From Elusimicrobia bacterium RIFOXYA2_FULL_39_19 (GTDB lineage Bacteria; Elusimicrobiota; Endomicrobiia; CG1-02-37-114; XYA2-FULL-39-19), in assembly GCA_001800285.1 (NCBI GenBank), contig MGVC01000081.1:52856-116855 (forward strand): DNA of 64,000 nt, in the 5' to 3' direction. The notes beneath the pieces are model-generated. The model saw nothing but the letters and a program-made list of their open reading frames with translations, did not search any database and was not told the origin of the DNA. The number at the start of each line of letters is the position of its first letter. The stretch's first letter is position 1. The position numbers and the translations under genes were made by a program. Positions 29,156-39,100 of the stretch are shown in pieces.

Positions 29156-30487
29156 ATGCTTACAAAAGAAGAACTTTTAGAGAAAGCCAAAAAACCCTCA
29201 CAGGAAGCTATGAAACTGCACCCGTTTTACCAGGGCAAAATTGAAATTACCCCAAAATGCTGTATAAGAAGCATGGATGATTTTTCTATCTGGTACAGCC
29301 CGGGTGTGGCGGAGCCCTGTAAAGCCATAAATAAAAATAAAGACCTTTCCTTTGATTATACCAACAGAGCCAACTTAATTGCAGTTATTTCAGACGGCAC
29401 CCGTGTGCTGGGGTTGGGAAATATCGGCCCTGAAGCCGCCATGCCGGTAATGGAAGGCAAGGCTATGATTTTTAAATATCTCGGCGGGGTAGATGCCATA
29501 CCGCTGTGCCTTGATACCACAGACCCTAAAAAGTTTATTGAAACGGTAAAATTGCTTGAGCCGTCTTTCGGCGGTATTAACCTGGAAGACATAGAAATGC
29601 CCAAATGTTTTGAAATACTGGATACTTTAAGAAAAGAAATGAATATACCTGTCTGGCATGATGACCAGCAGGGTACCGCGCTTGTTACCGTAGCAGGATT
29701 TATAAATGCGCTGAAAGTAGTAGGCAAAAAAATTGACCGGGTAAAAATAGCCATGGTAGGCGCCGGGTCTGCAAATATCTGTACGGCCCGCATGCTTATA
29801 AAAGCGGGTGTAAATCCTGAAAATATTATTATGACTGATACCAAAGGCACTCTGCATAAAGGCAGAACTGAACTGCAGGAAAAATACAAAGAAAAATGGG
29901 AAATCTGCCAGAAAACAAATAAAAACAATGTGTTAGGCGGTATAGCCGAAGCCATGAAAGGCGCAGACGCACTGGTGGCACTTTCTACGCCCGGCCCGGA
30001 TATAATTAAAAAAGAATGGATAAAAGCCATGGCAAAAGATTCTATTGTTTTTGTCTGTGCAAACCCCATACCGGAAATCTGGCCGTGGGAAGCAAAAGAA
30101 GCCGGCGCAAGAATTGTAGCTACGGGCCGTTCGGATTTTCCAAACCAGGTAAATAATTCGCTGGGCTTTCCGGGCGTATTCCGCGGGGCGCTGGATGTGC
30201 GTGCAAAAACTATTACAGATGAAATGTGCATAGCTGCTGCCAATGAAATAGCAAAAGTGCAGGAAGATATAGGGCTTGATGACGAACATATAGTGCCTAC
30301 CATGGATAATTGGGAAGTGTATATAAGGGAAGCGGTGGCGGTAGGCTTGAAAGCCATAGAACAGGGTGTAGCCAGAAAAATCCTTACAAAAGAAGAATTG
30401 CGCGCCAATGCAGAAAAAGTTATTAAAAGATCGCGGGATGAAGTGAAATTTTTAATGGAAAAAGGTATAATAAAGATGCCGGAGTAG
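29156..30487 (+). CDS. NAD(P)-dependent malic enzyme
   Basis: IWYSPGVAEPCKAI, VWHDDQQGTALVTVAGFINALK, FPNQVNNSLGFPGVFRGALDVRAKTI. Confidence 0.93.
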   Translation: MLTKEELLEKAKKPSQEAMKLHPFYQGKIEITPKCCIRSMDDFSIWYSPGVAEPCKAINKNKDLSFDYTNRANLIAVISDGTRVLGLGNIGPEAAMPVMEGKAMIFKYLGGVDAIPLCLDTTDPKKFIETVKLLEPSFGGINLEDIEMPKCFEILDTLRKEMNIPVWHDDQQGTALVTVAGFINALKVVGKKIDRVKIAMVGAGSANICTARMLIKAGVNPENIIMTDTKGTLHKGRTELQEKYKEKWEICQKTNKNNVLGGIAEAMKGADALVALSTPGPDIIKKEWIKAMAKDSIVFVCANPIPEIWPWEAKEAGARIVATGRSDFPNQVNNSLGFPGVFRGALDVRAKTITDEMCIAAANEIAKVQEDIGLDDEHIVPTMDNWEVYIREAVAVGLKAIEQGVARKILTKEELRANAEKVIKRSRDEVKFLMEKGIIKMPE

Positions 30488-30506
30488 TTACCCCGCATCT
30501 TTAAAG

Positions 30507-31355
30507 GTGAAAAAAATGCATAACGTAGACGTGAAAACAATCAGCTATGAAGTCAGAAGGTCCTGTATTGAAGCCAATTGTGTCATAAGGCCGGATATCC
30601 TCAATGCCATGAAAAAGGCTAAAAGTATTGAAACCGGCCTCGCAAACAGTATTTTAGAGGAACTTATCCAAAACAGTATTATTGCGCAAAAAGAAATGAT
30701 GCCCATCTGCCAGGATACGGGTGTGACCTGCGTGTTTGTGGAAATGGGTGACAACGTGCACATAACAGGCGGGAACCTTAATGATGCCATAAACGAAGGC
30801 GTAAGGCAGGCGTACAAAGACGGTTTTTTGCGAAAATCCATTGTTGAAGACCCGTTATTTAGAAAAAATACGCGGGATAACACTCCCGCTATAATTCACA
30901 CCGATATTGTAAAAGGCACTGATTTAAAAATAATGATAATGCCCAAGGGCGCCGGTTCGGAAAATATGAGCCGCATAAAAAATTTCAGCCCCAATGCTAC
31001 CACCGAATCCATAGAAGATTTTATTATTGAAACAGTTATCACCGGAGGAGCCAATGCCTGTCCGCCGCTGATTGTGGGCGTGGGTATAGGCGGAAACATG
31101 GATTATGCCATGGTGCTGGCAAAAAAAGCTTTCTTCAGGGAAATAGGTTCAAAGAACAAAAAACCACCTTATGCCGAACTGGAAAAAGTATTGCTTGATA
31201 AAATAAACAAAACCGGCTTAGGCCCGCAGGGTCTTGGCGGAAAAACTACCGCTTTTGCAGTGCACATAGAGACCCATCCGTGCCATATAGCCTCATTGCC
31301 CGTAGCGGTAAATTTAAGTTGTCACGTCACAAGGACGAGAACTATAAACCTATGA
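30507..31355 (+). CDS. Fumarate hydratase class I alpha subunit (Fe-S)
   Basis: MPICQDTGVTCVFVEMG, MPKGAGSENMSRIKNF, GANACPPLIVGVGIGG. ATG at 30516 is an alternative start. Confidence 0.92.
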   Translation: MKKMHNVDVKTISYEVRRSCIEANCVIRPDILNAMKKAKSIETGLANSILEELIQNSIIAQKEMMPICQDTGVTCVFVEMGDNVHITGGNLNDAINEGVRQAYKDGFLRKSIVEDPLFRKNTRDNTPAIIHTDIVKGTDLKIMIMPKGAGSENMSRIKNFSPNATTESIEDFIIETVITGGANACPPLIVGVGIGGNMDYAMVLAKKAFFREIGSKNKKPPYAELEKVLLDKINKTGLGPQGLGGKTTAFAVHIETHPCHIASLPVAVNLSCHVTRTRTINL

Positions 31356-31909
31356 AAACAATAAAAATTACCACACCGATTACCAAAGAAACAGTAAAAA
31401 GTTTAAAAGCAGGAGACCGCGTTTTTATTTCAGGCACCATTTACACTGCCAGAGACACGGCGCACAAAAGAATTTTTGAGTTGATAGCCAACAAAGAAAA
31501 ACTGCCCTTTGAACTTGAAGGCGCAGTTATTTATTATGTAGGCCCATCGCCGGCTAAACCGGGCCAGGTTATAGGCTCGGCAGGCCCCACCACCAGCAGC
31601 AGAATGGACAGTTTTACACCAATCTTGCTTGAAAAAGGCCTTAAGGGCATGATAGGCAAAGGTAAAAGGTCACCGGATGTTATTAAAGCAATCAAAAAAT
31701 ATAAAGCTGTTTATTTTGCCGCTACCGGTGGAGCAGCTGCCTTGCTGGCCAAAACGGTAAAAGACAGCGACCTGATAGCATTTTTTGAGCTGGGCACCGA
31801 AGCTATTTACAAACTGGAAGTAAAAGATTTTCCTGCCATAGTAATCAACGATATGTACGGCAATGATTTGTACGAAAAGGTTGGGGGCTCTAAGTTATGG
31901 AAGATATAA
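31352..31909 (+). CDS. Fumarate hydratase class I beta subunit
   Basis: GTIYTARDTAHKR, IGSAGPTTSSRMDSF, GKGKRSPDV, FELGTEAIYKLEV. ATG at 31352 overlaps the alpha stop by 4 nt; the listed 31280 start is internal to the alpha gene. Confidence 0.92.
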   Translation: MKTIKITTPITKETVKSLKAGDRVFISGTIYTARDTAHKRIFELIANKEKLPFELEGAVIYYVGPSPAKPGQVIGSAGPTTSSRMDSFTPILLEKGLKGMIGKGKRSPDVIKAIKKYKAVYFAATGGAAALLAKTVKDSDLIAFFELGTEAIYKLEVKDFPAIVINDMYGNDLYEKVGGSKLWKI

Positions 31910-31938
31910 AAAAATTTTCCGGAAAAAGACATACCGGG

Positions 31939-32289
31939 TTGAGGCTGATGTGCAAAAGCAAAATTCAGCGGCCTACGGTAACGGAAAAAAATATAAATTA
32001 TGCCGGAAGCATAAAAATAGATGAAGCCCTGCTGGAAAAAGCGGATATTCTGCCGTATGAAGTGGTGCTTATAGTGAATGTCTCCACCGGCGCCAGGTTT
32101 GAAACCTATACAATTCCCGGGAAAAGAAACTCAGGTATCATTGGTTTGCAGGGCGGGACAGCGCGGCTGGGCGAAATCGGCGATAAACTAATAATTATTT
32201 CTTCAACTTACATAGAAACAGAAACTGCTTTAACCCATAAACCAAAATTAGTATTTGTAAACGAAAAAAACAAAGCTGTTTCCAGATAG
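31939..32289 (+). CDS. panD: Aspartate 1-decarboxylase (pyruvoyl-type)
   Basis: CKSKIQRPTVTEKNINYAGSIKIDEALLEKADI...NVSTGARFETYTIPGKRNSGIIGLQGGTARLGEIGDKLIIIS with Gly-Ser self-cleavage site. TTG 31939 or ATG 31948 fits the family N-terminus better than 31897. Confidence 0.85.
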   Translation: MRLMCKSKIQRPTVTEKNINYAGSIKIDEALLEKADILPYEVVLIVNVSTGARFETYTIPGKRNSGIIGLQGGTARLGEIGDKLIIISSTYIETETALTHKPKLVFVNEKNKAVSR

Positions 32290-32341
32290 TATTTCAAAAC
32301 ATTAGTGTGTTTCCGCGGACTTGTCCTAAGGAAGTCACCAG

Positions 32342-33625
32342 ATGAAAAACCAGAAACCCAGCATCAAAGAAACAACTCTTGCCATCCCTACCTATCTTTT
32401 AGGTCCCGAAGACAAAAACCCGCATTTTTCGCACGTCATTGATAAACCCGTTTATCCCTACAGCATGCTGGATGAAATAACCACCGTAAAAAAAAGTAAA
32501 AACTACCGCGCTATAGTTATGGAAAACAGTTTTATTAAACTGATAATTCTTCCGGATTTAGGCGGCAGAATTTATAGTATTTATGATAAAACCATAAATC
32601 AGGAAGTACTGTATAAAAATCACGTTATTAAACCTTCCTTAATTGCTTTGCGCGGAGCATGGATTTCTGCCGGCATAGAATTCAATTACTTTTTCTTCGG
32701 CCACAGCGTTACCACTATTTCACCGGTAGATTATGCAATTAGTTCCGAGGATGACAAATGCACGCTTACTATTGGCGGAGTGGATAAGATATACCAGATG
32801 AAATGGGCTGTCTCCATAACACTCTATAGCGATAAATCCTACATTGAAATAGGTATAAAACTTTTTAATACATCCCAGTTCAGGTATCCAAACTATTTCT
32901 GGACAAATGTGGGCCTGCCGGCCACCAGGGACATGCAGTTTATCTGCCCAACAAAAGAAATAATGATGAGCTGGTGTTCCGGAGGCATTCAGTACCCTGT
33001 TTATGAAAGCAAGGATATGAGCTGGTATAAAAATCACGAATATGCGGTAGATTTGTACGGCAGTCTTTCCACCGAAGATTATTTCGGCGCCTATTACCAT
33101 AAAAATGACTACGGCCTTATACACATTGCAAAACACAAAGACTGCCCGGGCAAGAAGTTTTTTACCTGGGGCAATAACCCGCAGGGGCATGCCTGGACGA
33201 AAATACTTACAGACCATGCCGGCCCGTATGTGGAAATTCAGTCCGGCAGGTTTATGACCCAGCATGAACAGGAATTCATAAGGCCTTTTTCAACAGAGTC
33301 CTGGAAAGAACACTGGTATGTATTAAAAGGTTTAGGCGGGGTAAGTTATGCGAATTCAAAAGCGGCTTTTAACATAACAGCAGAGAAAAAAGGTTCGGAT
33401 TTAAAGATAAAAGTTAAAATTAATACTACAAGTGCTGTTGCGGGAGCAATACTTAACGTGAAATCAAAAGGAAAAATTATTTATACATTTAGCGCCGATT
33501 TAAAACCGGAACAGGTATTCATGAAAAATATAGCCATTCCAAAAAATAAAACAGGTAAAGAACTTATACTTGAGCTTATAGATTCAAAAGGTGAATGTCT
33601 TGCAGAATATAAAAAAGAAATCTGA
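32342..33625 (+). CDS. DUF5107 domain protein (glycoside-binding/mutarotase-like fold)
   Basis: IVMENSFIKLIILPDLGGRIYSIYDKTINQEVLYKN, IEFNYFFFGHSVTTISPVDY, typical of DUF5107. Confidence 0.8.
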   Translation: MKNQKPSIKETTLAIPTYLLGPEDKNPHFSHVIDKPVYPYSMLDEITTVKKSKNYRAIVMENSFIKLIILPDLGGRIYSIYDKTINQEVLYKNHVIKPSLIALRGAWISAGIEFNYFFFGHSVTTISPVDYAISSEDDKCTLTIGGVDKIYQMKWAVSITLYSDKSYIEIGIKLFNTSQFRYPNYFWTNVGLPATRDMQFICPTKEIMMSWCSGGIQYPVYESKDMSWYKNHEYAVDLYGSLSTEDYFGAYYHKNDYGLIHIAKHKDCPGKKFFTWGNNPQGHAWTKILTDHAGPYVEIQSGRFMTQHEQEFIRPFSTESWKEHWYVLKGLGGVSYANSKAAFNITAEKKGSDLKIKVKINTTSAVAGAILNVKSKGKIIYTFSADLKPEQVFMKNIAIPKNKTGKELILELIDSKGECLAEYKKEI

Positions 33626-35534
33626 ATATCCCGGTGCCCCAGCCGTGCATGAAAAACTGTACCATAAAGGTTTAAGCCTTTTAAAAACTGCGCACAGGGA
33701 AAAAGCCAAAGCGGTATTTAACAGTATAAAAGCCACAGGCCCGTTAATGGCGCAGGTATATTCCTGCCTGGGTGAAATACATCACCAGATGCACCAGGAT
33801 GATGATGCAGAAAAATATTTTCTGCAGGCTTTAAAGATAAATAAAACAAACCCTGACGCCAGATTTTACTATAGTATGGTTTTGAATCAGCAGGATAAAT
33901 CCAAGAAGATGAACAAACTGCTCTTGGGCCTTACAAAAACAAGCCAGTACAACAGTATTGCCAATTATGTGCTGGCTTATTTAGCCCTCAGGGCAGGAAA
34001 ATATGCGCAGGCAGAAAAATATATAATTGACAGCCTGAAAACTAACCCGGAAAACCTGAAATCATACTTTTTACATTTGATTTGTCTGAGAAAAGAGCGT
34101 AAATATAATGAAGCCTATAGTGTTCTTGAAAAAGCAGTTGCCTTAGACCCTACAAGCTATCTTTTCCGCAGTGAACACAAAATACTTACAAAAGAATCAG
34201 CCTTGCCGGTTAAACTGCAAAAACTGCCGGAGCTTGTATCTTTGGAATATGACGAACTTTCCATAAACACAGCCATAGAATACATGAACTGCAAATTACT
34301 GCAGGATGCATATTTTATACTTACTGACGCCCTGAAACTTCAGAAAACAAAAACCAACCCGCTTTTTTACTACACTCTGGGTTATATTTTAAATGCAACA
34401 GGCCAGAAGGAAGAAGCAAAAAAATATTTCAAGACAGCATCAGAAATTAACAGCACTTATTTTATGCCGTACAGGTATGAAATAATAAGCATAATGGAAG
34501 TTGCCTTAACAGCAAACCCCAAAGACGGCATGGGCTATTATCATTACGGGAATATGCTTTTTGCGGCAGACCGGTTTGACGAAGCTATTGATGCCTGGAA
34601 AAAAGCAGTTCTTCTGCTTAACAACACAAATGCTACGGTTTACCGTAACCTGGGCATGGCGTACAGCAGTGTAAAAGCTGATCTTTTGGAAAGTGTGAAA
34701 TATTACAGAAAAGCCGTTGCTATAGACCCGCTGGACTGCCGGTTGTACCACGAATTGGATGAAATTTATTCTGAACTTGATATGCATCATGAAAGAACGT
34801 ATCTGCTTGAAAGTGCGCCGAAAAAAATAAAAAACCATCCTAAAATACTCAAAAGATGGGCTTATCTTTATTGCGGACTGCAGGAATATGAAAAAGGCAT
34901 AAAACTTCTTGAAGTTAACAGGTTCGCTTTCAGCGAAGGCGGTTATGACACCATTAATTTATACAAGTATATGTGTATTTCCCTGGGCAAAAGCCTGTGC
35001 AAACAAAAAAAATACCGGAAAGCAATTACCTGTTTTCATAAATCAGTCTGGTACCCGTCCACTCTGGGCATAGAGCTTAAATTTGTACATAACCTGCAGG
35101 GGTTATATGAATTAGGCAAAGCCTGCCTGCAGACAGGGGAAAAACAAAAAGCAAAACAATACTGGCAGAAAATTACAAAAAGCATTTCCATTACGGGCAC
35201 CCATATGAGATATTACCAGGCATTGGCATACCAACAGCTGGGCAAACCCCAGGAAGCTCAGAAAATATTTAATGAACTGATTGTGAAAAACACCGAAAGG
35301 CAGAAAAACAGGGAAGTCCAGGAACCGCTTTCCGCTGGTGAAAAGAGTGTCTTGTCTTTAACAAGAAATGAAAAAGAAATGATTTCTTACCTGTATTATG
35401 TCAAGGGCCTGGGCTATCTGGGCCAAAATAACAGGCAAAAGGCAAAAGAAAACTTCGTAAAAAGTATAAATAAATACCCGCATTTGCGTTGGGCGCAGGC
35501 GGCACTGGATGAATTATTACAGGAGGAAGTATAA
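33591..35534 (+). CDS. Tetratricopeptide repeat protein
   Basis: Multiple TPR units (YFLQALKINKTNPDARFYYSMVL, YYRKAVAIDPLDCRLYHELDEIY). Overlaps the DUF5107 gene by 35 nt. Confidence 0.8.
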   Translation: MNVLQNIKKKSEYPGAPAVHEKLYHKGLSLLKTAHREKAKAVFNSIKATGPLMAQVYSCLGEIHHQMHQDDDAEKYFLQALKINKTNPDARFYYSMVLNQQDKSKKMNKLLLGLTKTSQYNSIANYVLAYLALRAGKYAQAEKYIIDSLKTNPENLKSYFLHLICLRKERKYNEAYSVLEKAVALDPTSYLFRSEHKILTKESALPVKLQKLPELVSLEYDELSINTAIEYMNCKLLQDAYFILTDALKLQKTKTNPLFYYTLGYILNATGQKEEAKKYFKTASEINSTYFMPYRYEIISIMEVALTANPKDGMGYYHYGNMLFAADRFDEAIDAWKKAVLLLNNTNATVYRNLGMAYSSVKADLLESVKYYRKAVAIDPLDCRLYHELDEIYSELDMHHERTYLLESAPKKIKNHPKILKRWAYLYCGLQEYEKGIKLLEVNRFAFSEGGYDTINLYKYMCISLGKSLCKQKKYRKAITCFHKSVWYPSTLGIELKFVHNLQGLYELGKACLQTGEKQKAKQYWQKITKSISITGTHMRYYQALAYQQLGKPQEAQKIFNELIVKNTERQKNREVQEPLSAGEKSVLSLTRNEKEMISYLYYVKGLGYLGQNNRQKAKENFVKSINKYPHLRWAQAALDELLQEEV

Positions 35535-35882
35535 ATGTTCAGATTAATCGGTTTGTTTGCATTAGTACCGGCAACAATGTTTTTGACTGTCAGTTTCTTT
35601 GTTCTGTTTGCAGTAAGCAAAGCAGAAAAAGACGGCCTTAAAAAGCTGGGTAAAACCGTCGCAGTGCTTTTATGGATTTGCGCAGGCTTGGTTTTAACAG
35701 CAGGCGTAGCAACAATGATTAAAGGCCATTGTCCGTTGATGCCCCGTATGGCAGGCTGCCATAAAATGGGCCCCATGGCCGGTGGTGAAGGTTTTGATAA
35801 AAAGTGTTGCGATATGAAGTGTGATGATATGCCCTGTACACCGGAAGAAAAAGCAAAGATGATGAAAGGTTCAAAGAAGTAG
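35535..35882 (+). CDS. Small membrane protein with Met/Cys/His-rich C-terminal tail
   Basis: Two TM helices then MPRMAGCHKMGPMAGGEGFDKKCCDMKCDDMPCTPEEKAKMMKG. Confidence 0.65.
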   Translation: MFRLIGLFALVPATMFLTVSFFVLFAVSKAEKDGLKKLGKTVAVLLWICAGLVLTAGVATMIKGHCPLMPRMAGCHKMGPMAGGEGFDKKCCDMKCDDMPCTPEEKAKMMKGSKK

Positions 35883-35916
35883 ATAAACCGCAGTATAATC
35901 AGAAAGAATTACTAGA

Positions 35917-35943
35917 GGCTGGCTTTCTTGCCGGCCTTTTTTT
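35917..35943 (+). terminator. Intrinsic terminator
   Basis: GGCTGGC-tttctt-GCCGGCC followed by TTTTTTT. Confidence 0.85.
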
Positions 35944-36118
35944 ATGATTGAATTGTGTTTTTTCTTATAAACTTATCATTTGTTCTCACTAATCACGTAA
36001 TCATTTAACGACTAACCACAATGTTTTTTATTCTTTACAACACATTTCTAATTATCTAAAATGTAGGCGTCCTTTCCAACGAAAAACTAAAAAAAATAAA
36101 CCCGTCTCCGGAGGCCTC

Positions 36119-39100
36119 ATGAGAAACAAACTTATCCTGTTTTTATTAACTGTATTTATTCTGTCTTTTATTGCTGTGGTTCCGTCATTTTCAGGTGTTA
36201 CACCACCTGCTGTGCTTACCGGCATGGCAGCTTACCAGGCCGGTTCTTCAGACACTGTTAAGCTTTACTGGTATGCCGGCGCCGATGATAATGAAACCGG
36301 AGACCTGGGGGCAGGAAGCAGTTATTTAATTCAGTATACCAGTATGCCCGCCAGCGTTGTGTGGTCCACCTCCAATGCGCAGGTGGTTATATCCACACAG
36401 GGCGTAGCGCAGGGGTCTTTGGTATGTGCAGAAGTAACTACACTGGTACCGGGAACGCATTTTTTCCGTATCTGGGCCAAGGATGATGCAAACAATTATT
36501 CCGGAGCCTCTGCCATAATTATGTTTTACAGTTCGCAGTTTTCCTATGAAATTGTTGACGGACAGACTAATGATTCGGGAAATTATGATACCCTGGCAGT
36601 AGACAGGTCGGGTAATCTTTTTGTTGCTTACCGTTATTCTACAGGCAATGATTTGCGCGTTATTAAGCGTACCGGCACCGTTTGGGGGACACCGGTTACA
36701 GCTATAGGCAACAGCGTTTTATATAATTCCATGGCAGTAGATGCAAACAGCGTGGTCCACGTATGCTATAACGATATTTCATCTTCCCGTGAATTGAGAT
36801 ATGCCCGGGTAGAAGGCACTAATTGGGATGTGTCTTTGATAGACCCAAATGTTGACGTTCAGGATATTTCAACCGCAGTAGACGGTGCGGGAAATGTGCA
36901 CGTTTCCTATTATGACCCCACAAACAAAAATCTGAAATATGCAAAATTCAACGGAGTGGTGTGGTCCACCTATACGATAGATTCAACCGGTGATGATATG
37001 GGAAAATACAGCTCCCTTGTAATTGACAGCTCGGGTAATCCGCATATAGCTTATTATGATTATGACACCAGTAAAATAAAATACGCGCAGTACATCAGTT
37101 CTTATTGGGCTCTGTCAACGCTTGATATTTCCGGCTGTTTCCCTTATAACAACATTTCCATGGTGCTTGGCGTAAACGGCTATGCTCACTTATCTTTCAG
37201 AGATAACGGCCTTTATTATGCAAAATATAACGGTACAGCCTGGAATTTTACCGAAGTGGATACCGTAGGCGGTTATGCTTCAACAATTGCTTTAGACGGT
37301 TCCGGCAATCCTCATATAGCCCATACCAATTATTCTGATTTAAGATATGCCAGGTTTAACGGTGTTTCCTGGTCAACGTTTACTGTTGATTCTCAGGATA
37401 CAGTTGGTTCTGCCGCTTCAATAGCTGTTGATGGTGCAGGTAACGTGCATATCTCTTATTATGATACAACCAACGCAGATTTGAAAATTGCCCACTGGAA
37501 TAATACTGGTTTTCAGGGCCCTATGGGTGGAAGCCCTAAGGGAAAAGCACTGGCTCCGGCACCTGTTTGGGGCCTGGCTGTAGGTGTGTCATCAATCACC
37601 TGGACCTGGACAGACAATTCATCTAATGAAACAGGATTTAAATTATACGTATCTTCCGCAAATGGCACCGGGTTTAATTTAATTGCAAACACAAATGTCT
37701 TAACACCCGGCGTAGTTACACGGGATCAGGAAAACCTGACAGCCAATACATCCTACCAGGCCTACGTAGTTGCTATAAATGCCGGAGGTGTTGTCTCTTC
37801 TTCTGCAACTATCTGCTACACCTTAACAGAAAAACCTTTTTCTACCGTCATATCCAGCGTTACACAGGATGTAATCAGCGTTAACTGGAGCCCCAACGGA
37901 AACCCGGAACCGGGCACAACTTATCAGGTTTATATGTCCACTGCCGCTGATTTTACCACGCAGTCTATTACCGTAGTTTCAACTTCAGGAATCAGTGTCC
38001 CGGATCTTCTGCCGGACAGCAGTTATTATTTCAAGGTCAGAGCCGTAAACGGCGGCGGCGTGCCGGGAATGTTTGATGTGACGGTAAATACCAGAACTTT
38101 AATTTCTCCGGATTTTACGCCTCCCGGCATGATAACAGGCCTTGTGGCAAAATGGGCACAGGTACCCGGGAAAATAAAACTTGAATGGGTAACCCCCGGC
38201 GATAACAGTTATACAGGCACGCTTCCTGCGGGTTCATCTTACCGCATTCAATATTCAACTATCAATCCTGCTACGGTTGACTGGTCCACATCTAATGCCA
38301 CCGTAGCTATTTCTACACAAAGCATTTTACCGGGCACATCCGTAACAGCCATTCTTACAGTGCCTGCGGATTTTATTTATTGTTTTCGTGTCTGGGCGTG
38401 TGATGAAGTGGGCACAAATTACTCAGTAATGTCTGCTACAGTGGGTGCCTATGCCAACCCGTTTGATTTTGAAGTAGTAGATGTAAACGGAAGCGGTAAT
38501 CCCAGAATAGCTGTGGATAAAGACAATAATCTGCACGTAGCTTTTAACCGAGGGACAGGTTTATCCTATATAAAACGCACCGGCAGTTCATGGGGCAGCC
38601 CGGTCCTGCTGGATAATATAGCCGGTTACAATCTGTCTATCGCTGTTGACGGCAACGGCAATCCGCACGTTAGTTATTCTGATAACGATAATTATGACTT
38701 GAAATATGCCGGGTTTAACGGAGTTGCCTGGTCTACTGCAACCATTGATTCACAGGATAGTGTGGGAAATTATAATTCCATTGCTATTGACGGCGCAAAC
38801 AGGATTTATATAAGTTACTACTATTGGGTTAATTCTTCGCTGGAAGGTTTGAAACTTGCTTTTTATAACGGAGTTTCCTGGACTACATCAATTGTAGATA
38901 CCGGTTATTCAAACAGCGGGCTTGGCACATATACTTCTCTTGCCTTAGACGGAGCAGGCAATCCAAGTATAGTTTATTCTCCTACCAGGTATGCAAAATG
39001 GACAGGAAGTTCCTGGAATATAGATTCAGGTGCATCTGTAGGTGTAGAAAAAAACCTTACTCTGGATGCAAACGGAAACCCGTATGTGGCATACAATACC

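Noticed and set aside
29356-30540. 394-aa minus-strand ORF opposite malic enzyme
   Set aside because: Antisense shadow of a clearly conserved coding gene; composition (Ser/Pro/Thr-rich, no domain) reflects codon bias.
31897-31938. N-terminal extension MEDIKKFSGKRHTG of PanD
   Set aside because: Not present in typical PanD N-termini and overlaps the fumarase beta stop; a downstream TTG/ATG fits the family better.
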